DNA of 64,000 bases, taken from positions 1,054,001-1,118,000 of the forward strand of contig CAWHEL010000002.1 in assembly GCA_963828555.1 (NCBI GenBank), read 5' to 3'. Position numbers and translations under genes: made by a program. This DNA comes from JADJPO01 sp963828555 (GTDB lineage: Bacteria; Actinomycetota; Actinomycetes; Actinomycetales; Kineosporiaceae). The notes beneath the pieces are model-generated. The model saw nothing but the letters and a program-made list of their open reading frames with translations, made no database searches and was not told the DNA's origin. Below, one piece after another: positions 34,034-40,548 of this stretch. Within the stretch, counting starts at the first letter, position 1; the number at the start of each line of letters is the position of its first letter.

Positions 34034-34930
34034 ATGGGCTGGAAACCCTCGCAGATCGGTGACCTGGGCGGACGGCGTGCGATCGTCACCGGCGCGAACT
34101 CGGGCATCGGCGCAGTGCAGGCCCGGGAGCTGGCGGCGCACGGCGCCCAGGTCGTGCTGGCCGTGCGCAACGTCGAGGCCGGGCGTGCGGTCGCCGCCAC
34201 GATCGACGGCGACACCTCGGTGGCGGAGCTCGACCTGGCCTCGCAGGAGTCGGTGCGCCGGTTCGCCGAGACGGTGGAGGCGCCGGTCGACCTGCTGGTG
34301 AACAACGCCGGCGTAATGTCGCCGCCCCGGTACCGGACCACCGTGGACGGGCACGAGCTGCAGTTCGGCACCAACCACCTGGGGCATTTCGCGCTCACCG
34401 CCCGGCTGCTGCCGGCCCTGCTGGCCGCGCCGGCGCCCCGGGTGACCACCGTCTCCTCCATCGCCCACCACAGCGGGGACGACCGGGTGGTCGAAGCGAA
34501 TCCGGCCGCCGGCTACGCCCCGAACACCTCCTACGGGCAGTCCAAGCTGGCGAACCTGCTGTTCGCCCTCGAGCTGCACCGCCGGGCCTCGGCTGCGGGA
34601 TCTGCCCTGACCTCGACGGCGGCGCACCCCGGGGTGGCGGTCACCAACCTGATCGCCAGCCCGGACGGGATGGGCGCCAACCGGGTCGTGCGCACCCTCG
34701 CCCCGGCCTTGATGCGGCTCGTGCTGCCGGGGGCGGAGGGCGGTGCGGAGGCGATCCTGTACGCCGCCACGGAGGCGGAGGCGGGCAGCTACTCGGGGCC
34801 GCAGCGGTTCCGGGAGGTGCGCGGGCCGGTGGGCCCGGCGAAACTCAGCGGCTGGGCCGGTGACGCAGACCTGGCCCGGCGATTGTGGGAACGCAGCGAG
34901 GAACTGATTGGCCTGGAGTTCGCGCTCTGA
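34034..34930 (+). CDS. Short-chain dehydrogenase (retinol dehydrogenase-like SDR)
   Basis: A 298-residue classical SDR: TGANSGIG (residues 18-25) cofactor motif, NNAGV, and the SSIAHH ... YGQSKLANLLFALEL catalytic Ser-Tyr-Lys set. The wide substrate loop and NHLGHF resemble the oxidoreductase group annotated as retinol or protochlorophyllide-reductase-like. AGGAG lies six bases before ATG 34034. Substrate unknown. Confidence 0.92.
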   Translation: MGWKPSQIGDLGGRRAIVTGANSGIGAVQARELAAHGAQVVLAVRNVEAGRAVAATIDGDTSVAELDLASQESVRRFAETVEAPVDLLVNNAGVMSPPRYRTTVDGHELQFGTNHLGHFALTARLLPALLAAPAPRVTTVSSIAHHSGDDRVVEANPAAGYAPNTSYGQSKLANLLFALELHRRASAAGSALTSTAAHPGVAVTNLIASPDGMGANRVVRTLAPALMRLVLPGAEGGAEAILYAATEAEAGSYSGPQRFREVRGPVGPAKLSGWAGDADLARRLWERSEELIGLEFAL

Positions 34931-34947
34931 GCGGCTGAAGGTGTCGA

Positions 34948-35997
34948 TCAGGAGAAGTCGGCGACGACCCGGCGCTGGGCACCGTCCAGGGCGACCGGAA
35001 GGCCGTGCGGCAGGATCCACTGCGGCCGGGTGTGGCCGAACGGGACGCCGACGCAGGTCACGGCGTCCGGGTTGTACCGGGCGATCACCTCGACCGCGAC
35101 GTCGCGCTGAGCCTCCCGAAGCCGGGCACGTTCAGCCGGCGCGGGGCGGGTGTTGCGATCGGAGACCGGTGGGCGGGCCACCAGTACGCCGTCCACGGCA
35201 GCGAGCAGGCCTCGCTCCCCCATGGACCGCAGGATCCAGCCGACCTCCCGTGCGGGGATCAGGTCCTCGGAGGTCTCGACCAGGAGCACACCGCCGTCCA
35301 CGTCGGCGGGGGGCCCGGTGAATCGGCCGGCGGTGAGGATCCACTGCAGCACCTCGATGCAGCCGCCCCAGGTACGCCCCACCACTACGCGCGCCGGCCC
35401 GTGCCAGGTCCACGGCTGGGTCGGCTCACGCTCGCCGAACTCGGTCAGGGCGCGCGGGTCGTTCCAGTCGACACCTTCGTCCTCGGACTCCCCAGGGTCG
35501 GTGAGCTCGAGTCGTTCGCCGGTCAGCAGGGCGGCGCGCAGCGACCGGGCGTGCACCTCGTCCACGCGCGGCCCGGGGCCCAGGTGCACCTGGCTGGAGC
35601 CGCCGTAGAAGCTGGCGATCCCGTTCTGCCACAGCCAGTGGTGCAGGTTGGTGTTGTCGCTGTATCCGAGGAACGGCTTCGGGTCTCGGCGAGCTGAGGC
35701 GGCGTCCAGGTGGGGAATGACGGTGATCTGGTCCTCGCCACCGATCGTGGCCAGGATCGCCCGTACCGACGGATCGGCGAACGCCGCGTTGAGGTCGGCC
35801 GCCCGGTCGGCCGGCGAGGCACCGAGCCGGCGGGTGGTCGGATACTCCCGGGGCACCAGGCCGGTGATCTCTGCCAGCCGGCGCATGGCCTGCTCGTGCA
35901 CGGCTGGGAACATCCCCGGCGCGGCGAAGGACGGCGACAGCACCGCGATCGTGTCGCCGGGCCGGGCCTTGGGCGGCGAGACAAGACTTCGGGTCAT
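34948..35997 (-). CDS. S66 LD-carboxypeptidase/MccF-like peptidase
   Basis: A 349-residue serine peptidase of family S66. LGYSDNTNLH (about residue 115) carries the nucleophile Ser, LLVETSED the Glu, and PFGHTRPQW the His, forming the Ser-Glu-His triad. MccF relatives cleave microcin C7 or other acyl-sulfamoyl adenylates; LdcA relatives trim peptidoglycan tetrapeptides. The C-terminal ARYNPDAVTCVGVPFG is typical of MccF-like proteins. GTG/ATG start at 35997. Which of the two roles applies is undecided. Confidence 0.9.
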   Translation of the reverse strand: MTRSLVSPPKARPGDTIAVLSPSFAAPGMFPAVHEQAMRRLAEITGLVPREYPTTRRLGASPADRAADLNAAFADPSVRAILATIGGEDQITVIPHLDAASARRDPKPFLGYSDNTNLHHWLWQNGIASFYGGSSQVHLGPGPRVDEVHARSLRAALLTGERLELTDPGESEDEGVDWNDPRALTEFGEREPTQPWTWHGPARVVVGRTWGGCIEVLQWILTAGRFTGPPADVDGGVLLVETSEDLIPAREVGWILRSMGERGLLAAVDGVLVARPPVSDRNTRPAPAERARLREAQRDVAVEVIARYNPDAVTCVGVPFGHTRPQWILPHGLPVALDGAQRRVVADFS

Positions 35998-36065
35998 CGA
36001 CGGCTCCCTGGTCGCCCTGCACGGGCCAGAAACGGTATCGCGGGAACGCCACTGCCGTGGGTCGA

Positions 36066-36101
36066 GGTGAGTTCGCCACCGTCTCGGGTGGTGAACTCAC
36101 C
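36066..36101. terminator. Hairpin between convergent-side genes
   Basis: GGTGAGTTCGCCACC (36066-36080) pairs with GGTGGTGAACTCACC (36087-36101), 14 of 15 with a 6-base loop. It lies 60 bases past the PPOX gene's stop on the minus strand, so it may terminate that transcript before the LD-carboxypeptidase gene. Confidence 0.6.
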
Positions 36102-36161
36102 GCGATCTCGCGGGCTCCCGGGAGAGCGCGCCTCAGCCGCCGGGCCTCGGCCTAGGGTCGG

Positions 36162-36704
36162 TCAGGTCGGCAGGCCGGTGGACAGTCCGTCGATACTGAG
36201 CCTGTTCTTCTCCTGCTGGTAGACGTGCAAGCCCTCCGGGCCCTTCTTGGCCGCCCAGGTCTGCAGCACGTCACGCTGCTCGACGAAGTCGTAGAAGGGA
36301 ACGGCATAGCCGCACGAGGTCTGCACCGTCTCGACCTCGAGAACGACGATGTTGCGCGCGCCCGGGATCGGCGGGAACAGGGCAAGCAGCTCGGCCCACT
36401 CGGCGTCGCTCTCGTGCAGTGCCCGCGCGGTGCCGTAGAGGCGCAGGATCATCGGCTGCCGCTCGAACGAGCAGAACATCAGGGTCATCCGCGGGGTGTC
36501 GAGCAGATGGGCGGCAGTCTCGTTGCCACTGCCGGTGGCGTTGAGCCAGACCACCCGGCGCGGCGAGAGCACCCGCAGCGTGTCCATGCCCTTGGGTGAG
36601 ACGTTGACCCGGCCCTCGCGCGCTGCGGTGGCCACGAAGAACATGTGCTGGGCCTCGATGAAGGCCTGCAGCTTGTCGCTGATCTCGGAGAACTGCTGTG
36701 CCAC
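36162..36704 (-). CDS. Pyridoxamine 5'-phosphate oxidase-fold protein
   Basis: A 180-residue FMN/flavin-fold protein. FFVATAAREGRVNVSPKGMDTLRVL (about residues 23-47) and MTLMFCSFERQPMILRLYG are the FMN-binding split-barrel strands; FPPIPGARNIVVLEVETVQTSCGYAVPFYD is a distinctive later block. It may bind FMN, heme or F420. GTG 36704 follows AGGAGG. Function not known. Confidence 0.85.
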   Translation of the reverse strand: MAQQFSEISDKLQAFIEAQHMFFVATAAREGRVNVSPKGMDTLRVLSPRRVVWLNATGSGNETAAHLLDTPRMTLMFCSFERQPMILRLYGTARALHESDAEWAELLALFPPIPGARNIVVLEVETVQTSCGYAVPFYDFVEQRDVLQTWAAKKGPEGLHVYQQEKNRLSIDGLSTGLPT

Positions 36705-36777
36705 AGGACCTCCTGCACTCGGCGGGCGCTCCCCACAGGGTGTCACGGCGAGAGGGCGGTCCCGCGCCCTCCTCACA

Positions 36778-36901
36778 GTGATCGCCAGTTGTCATTGCTA
36801 TGCGCCCAGTGGATGGGGGGAACTCCAATGACAGACGGCAATCACGGGGGCTACTCGTGGCGGGAGGGCCGGGAGGGGCGGGAGGGCGGGGCGGGAGGGG
36901 A
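36778..36901. other. Inverted repeat plus G-tract array upstream of the M50 gene
   Basis: Bases 36778-36797 and 36826-36845 form an imperfect inverted repeat (16 of 20) with a 28-base loop. Immediately beyond it (36858-36900) lie at least seven runs of three or more G separated by 1-2 bases, a sequence able to form G-quadruplexes on the plus strand. A 43-codon Gly/Arg/Glu-rich frame (36828-36959) crosses the region; I see no evidence that it is translated. The rest of the 238-base gap shows nothing recognisable. Confidence 0.5.
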
Positions 36902-36942
36902 AGCGCGACCTGGCGGAGGGGGTCACCGGATACGGTCACGGG

Positions 36943-37647
36943 GTGGACTGGGTGGGTGAGGTGCGGGAGCGGGTGGCTCCGGTTGCCGACACCGGGGCAG
37001 CGTTGAGCACGCGCGAGCTGGCCGTGACGATGGCTGTCGCGATGGCGCTGGTGTTCGCGCAGCCGTTGTGGCGCGTCGCCCGGGTCGCGGTCACCCTGGT
37101 GCACGAACTCGGCCACGCGCTCGTGGGTATGACCGCCGGCCGGCGGTTCACCGGGTTCGTGGTGCGCGGCGACATGTCCGGCCACGCGGTCACCTCGGGC
37201 CCCGCGCGCGGCCCCGGTCTGGCGTTGACCACCTGGGCGGGCTATCCGGCGCCCGCGCTGGTCGGGGCGGGCATCGTGTGGCTCGCGGTGCGCGGATGGT
37301 CGGCGCCGGTGGTGACCGTGGCGTTGGCCGTCGTCCTGCTGGCAGTGGTGCGGATCCGCTCGGCATTCACCGCCCTGGTGATCGTGGCAGCGTTCGCCGG
37401 CCTTGGCGCGGTGTGGTGGTGGCGCCGGGACGACGTGCAGCAGCAGGTGCTGATCGGTGCAGGACTCGTGCTGGTAGTCGGGGCGTGGCGGCACGTCCTG
37501 GCGGTGATCGGCCGCGGCTCACGCGGCGACGACCCTGCGGTGCTGGCCCAGCTGACGCACCTGCCCGTGCTGGTGTGGAACGCCTCGTTCCTCGCCGTGG
37601 CCGCCGGTGCGAGTTGGGTCGTCGTCGAGCAGCTGCTCAGCATCTGA
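36943..37647 (+). CDS. M50-like membrane metallopeptidase
   Basis: A 234-residue membrane protein with about six helices. VTLVHELGHALVG (about residue 52) is the zinc-binding HExxH of site-2 protease-like M50 enzymes, embedded at the start of helix 2. The third zinc ligand expected later in M50 is not clear. The N-terminal ~30 residues are cytoplasmic. GTG start at 36943. It may process a membrane-bound regulator, but no partner is adjacent. Confidence 0.8.
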   Translation: MDWVGEVRERVAPVADTGAALSTRELAVTMAVAMALVFAQPLWRVARVAVTLVHELGHALVGMTAGRRFTGFVVRGDMSGHAVTSGPARGPGLALTTWAGYPAPALVGAGIVWLAVRGWSAPVVTVALAVVLLAVVRIRSAFTALVIVAAFAGLGAVWWWRRDDVQQQVLIGAGLVLVVGAWRHVLAVIGRGSRGDDPAVLAQLTHLPVLVWNASFLAVAAGASWVVVEQLLSI

Positions 37648-37671
37648 CCGCCGACCGGCGCAGCCGATCGT

Positions 37672-38370
37672 TCAACTGGCGACGATCGCGGTGCTGATCG
37701 CGACCGTCATCATGACCATCAGCGCGGCCTGGATCTCCTGAACGGCCTTACGCACGGCCTCTGCAGCCCAGTCGCTCTCACTGATCTGCTGCCCGCGCTG
37801 CTTCAGCGTCTTCTTGTCCTGGTCGGGGAAGACCTTCGGCAGGCCGTCGACCACACTCAGGATCGAGATCACGGCGGCCGTCCGGGAATCAGGTTCCTCG
37901 CCCTGCACGACCGCCCGCTCAACCCTGGCGAACAGCTCGTCCTCGACGTCGCGCCGACGGCCCTGAGGCCATCTGGTGGTGGTGAACCCGAGGACCCTGC
38001 CCTTCTCCTCGGTCAGCAGCCCTTGCTCGGCGAGGTCATGCAGCAGACTCTGGCGAAGGTCGGCCGCAGCCGTGGTCCTCCAGCCGGAGGAGACCGCGGT
38101 GCCGATCGCATCCTTCGGCTTCTTGGTGTCCATCCGCTCGATGAGTGCAGCCAGCCGCGGATCGCGCGGTGGGCGCCCGGTGCTCACCAGGCGCCCCTTC
38201 CTGGCCCGCGGCTCGTCGCCGACGGTCAGCCGAAGCGCGCCGTCCAGGATCAGCTCGACCAGGGCCGCACCGGCGAGGGCGGCGTTCAGGGCGTTGCCGT
38301 CGACCATCGACCTCCCCCGCTCGTCGTGCAGCAGGAGCAGCAGGACCTCTTCAGGCAGGGTGAGCGCCAT
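37672..38370 (-). CDS. GPP34 (GOLPH3-like) family protein
   Basis: A 232-residue protein of the GPP34 family, related to eukaryotic Golgi phosphoprotein 3. LTLPEEVLLLLLHDERG at the N-terminus, GAALVELILDGAL and LLHDLAEQGLL are family blocks, and the C-terminal part ends in a hydrophobic helix (MVMMTVAISTAIVAS) that could associate with membrane. Bacterial members are common in actinobacteria and of unknown role. ATG 38370. Divergent from ppk2. Confidence 0.88.
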   Translation of the reverse strand: MALTLPEEVLLLLLHDERGRSMVDGNALNAALAGAALVELILDGALRLTVGDEPRARKGRLVSTGRPPRDPRLAALIERMDTKKPKDAIGTAVSSGWRTTAAADLRQSLLHDLAEQGLLTEEKGRVLGFTTTRWPQGRRRDVEDELFARVERAVVQGEEPDSRTAAVISILSVVDGLPKVFPDQDKKTLKQRGQQISESDWAAEAVRKAVQEIQAALMVMMTVAISTAIVAS

Positions 38371-38503
38371 GTGATGGACACTACGAGCCGGTCCGGGTCG
38401 CCACCACTCGGACGCCCATGATCGTGCGGTGAACACGCCGTGCATCGTGGCGGCGGTCGGCGGTCGGCGGCGCCGGTGGGGTGCAGTGCGGTGGAATGGG
38501 CGC

Positions 38504-39400
38504 ATGACGCAGAAGATGGGCCTCCGCGAGTACATCGACCGGCTGCGCGCCGAGGGCTACACGGTCCAGGGCAGCAAGGGTGAGGATCCGACCCTGATCG
38601 CCCCCGACGGGCGCGCGGTGGAGACCTGGCGCGAGGACTATCCCTACGAGGAACTGCTGGACCGGGACGTCTACGAGGAGGACAAGTACCGGCTGCAGAC
38701 CCAGCTCCTGCAGTTCCAGTACTGGACCCAGGACGTCGGGGCCAAGCACGTGCTGGTCTTCGAGGGTCGGGACGCCGCGGGCAAGGGCGGAACGATCAAG
38801 CGGTTCATGGAGCACCTCAACCCCCGGGCAGCTCGCGTGGTGGCGCTGACCAAGCCGACCTCGAGCGAGGCCGGCCAGTGGTACTTCCAGCGCTACATCC
38901 AGCACCTGCCGACAGCCGGCGAGATCGTGCTGTTCGACCGGTCCTGGTACAACCGGGCCGGGGTCGAGCGGGTGATGGGGTTCTGCACGAATGAGCAGTA
39001 CGCGACCTTCATGCGCCAGGCCCCTGCCTTCGAGCGAATGCTGGTCGAGTCCGGCACCACCGTCACCAAACTCTGGTTCTCGGTGACCCAGCAGGAGCAG
39101 CGCACCCGCTTCGCCATCCGGCAGATCGACCCGGTGCGGCGGTGGAAACTGTCGCCGATGGACCTGGAGAGCCTCGACCGCTGGGAGGACTACACCGCGG
39201 CCAAACAGGCGGTGTTCGACCACACCGACAAGAAGCACGCACCCTGGCTGACCATCAAGAGCAACGACAAGAAGCGCGGCCGACTGAACGCGATCCGGGC
39301 CTTCCTGGACCAGTTCGACTACGAGGGGAAGGACCCGACCATCGTGCACGCCGCCGACCCGAAGATCGCCGCCCGGGCCAAGCACACCACCGGCGACTGA
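38504..39400 (+). CDS. ppk2: Polyphosphate kinase 2
   Basis: A 298-residue PPK2-family phosphotransferase that makes nucleotide di/triphosphates from polyphosphate. The Walker A-like FEGRDAAGKGGTIK (about residue 85), Walker B-like VLFDRSWYNRAG and the lid segment RFAIRQIDPVRRWKLSPMD are all present. The length and N-terminal region fit single-domain (class I-like) enzymes. ATG 38504. Confidence 0.95.
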   Translation: MTQKMGLREYIDRLRAEGYTVQGSKGEDPTLIAPDGRAVETWREDYPYEELLDRDVYEEDKYRLQTQLLQFQYWTQDVGAKHVLVFEGRDAAGKGGTIKRFMEHLNPRAARVVALTKPTSSEAGQWYFQRYIQHLPTAGEIVLFDRSWYNRAGVERVMGFCTNEQYATFMRQAPAFERMLVESGTTVTKLWFSVTQQEQRTRFAIRQIDPVRRWKLSPMDLESLDRWEDYTAAKQAVFDHTDKKHAPWLTIKSNDKKRGRLNAIRAFLDQFDYEGKDPTIVHAADPKIAARAKHTTGD

Positions 39401-39415
39401 CCCGAGCCCTCAGGC

Positions 39416-39892
39416 TCACACCAGCCGCGGTAGCAGTGCGCGGAGGCCTTCGGCGTCGTAGAGGATGCCGCAGCGCGTTCACCAACACCCACGCGGTCGA
39501 GAGCTGCAGTCTGGCCAGGTGCCCGCCCCAGAGGAGCTGGGCGAGTGTCCAGGCCGAGACGTCGTCCGCGGCCTCGGCACCGAACTCGCCCAGGGCGGAC
39601 TCCACCGTGCCGCGGAAGCCGCTCCAGCTCTGTTCGCCGCGCCGGGGGCGAACTCACCGATCCCCGCAACCTGCAGCGGCCCGGCCAGCCGGCGATGAAT
39701 AGCGAGGATGAACTCCGGGGTGAGGTCGGCGGCCGATTCGTCGGCCCGCTCTCCGGCGAAGGCGACGGCATCGGCGATCGCCGCACGCAGCACCGGCAGG
39801 TCGTCCTCGCAGACTCCCGAGCGCCCCAGCCGACGTTCCAGATCGGCCAGTCCTTCCGAGAGCACTGGCGTGATCGTCGTCCAGTCGGTCAT
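39416..39892 (-). pseudogene. Unrecognised ~158-residue protein, two frameshifts
   Basis: Joined across frame changes near 39640-39650 and 39468-39474, it reads MTDWTTITPVLSEGLADLERR at the start, then PEFILAIHRRLAGPLQVAG, AWTLAQLLWGGHLARLQLS and ends GILYDAEGLRALLPRLV. No family recognised. It begins 5 bases after the upstream winged-helix gene and is presumably coupled to it. The coherent coding in all three pieces argues for recent damage or sequencing error rather than noncoding DNA. Confidence 0.6.
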
Positions 39893-39897
39893 GGCTC

Positions 39898-40542
39898 TCA
39901 CCCTGCCCGTGGGTCGTCGCCACGCTCCAGAGCCAGGGTGGACAGGAGGTCCTCGTGCAACTCGATCCAGACCGTGTGGCAGGAATCGATCCCGGTCTGA
40001 TCGACCCAGGCCCGGTTGCCGTGCAGCACACGCTCGAGGGCGGCGGTGAAACGATCGGCATAGCCGTCGAAGCGTTGCAGCGCGGAGGTGAGCTGATCGC
40101 AGACCGGGCGTAGCCGAGGAGCGAACCGCTCCAGATCGTCCAGCACGCGGTCGTCCCACCGGTGGTCGGTGTGGTCGTTGGCCGCCATCTTGTCCCACGG
40201 CTGCGGGCGGATCTGCCAGCGGGTCAACGTGGCCAGGAACCGGCCGTTGAGCTGTGCGAAGACCTCATTGGCCGCCGCGACCGCCGGGCGCACGCCCGTG
40301 CACTCCAGTTCGGCGTGCAGCCGTCGGCCGTCCTCGGCCCGCCCCCGCTCGGTGAGCGCCCACCCCGAGAGGTCGGCGAACGACACCCGCTGGACGTGAC
40401 CGCGAGCCTCCTCGTCCAGCAGGAGCTCCTCGACCACCAGCGGCTCGAGGCCGAACCGCGTGGCCACCGCCGGCGCATCCGTCATGCCCTTGACCCGGAC
40501 CCCGTGCAGCACCAGCAGCTCGGGCTCGGAAACGTGCGGCAT
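39898..40542 (-). CDS. Winged-helix (MarR-like) DNA-binding protein
   Basis: A 214-residue protein. The N-terminal ~85 residues (SEPELLVLHGVRVKGMTDAPAVATRFGLE; FADLSGWALTERGRAED) form a winged-helix of the kind seen in MarR/ArsR-type regulators. The remaining part, with WDDRVLDDLERFAPRLRPVCDQL, is helical and not recognised. It lies 6 bases downstream of dnaB in the same direction and directly upstream of the unrecognised gene. No ligand is evident. Confidence 0.65.
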   Translation of the reverse strand: MPHVSEPELLVLHGVRVKGMTDAPAVATRFGLEPLVVEELLLDEEARGHVQRVSFADLSGWALTERGRAEDGRRLHAELECTGVRPAVAAANEVFAQLNGRFLATLTRWQIRPQPWDKMAANDHTDHRWDDRVLDDLERFAPRLRPVCDQLTSALQRFDGYADRFTAALERVLHGNRAWVDQTGIDSCHTVWIELHEDLLSTLALERGDDPRAG

Positions 40543-40548
40543 GACGCC

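Noticed and set aside
36828..36959. 43-residue Gly/Arg/Glu-rich small protein
   Set aside because: It is the translation of G-tracts, has no ribosome site and overlaps the M50 start.
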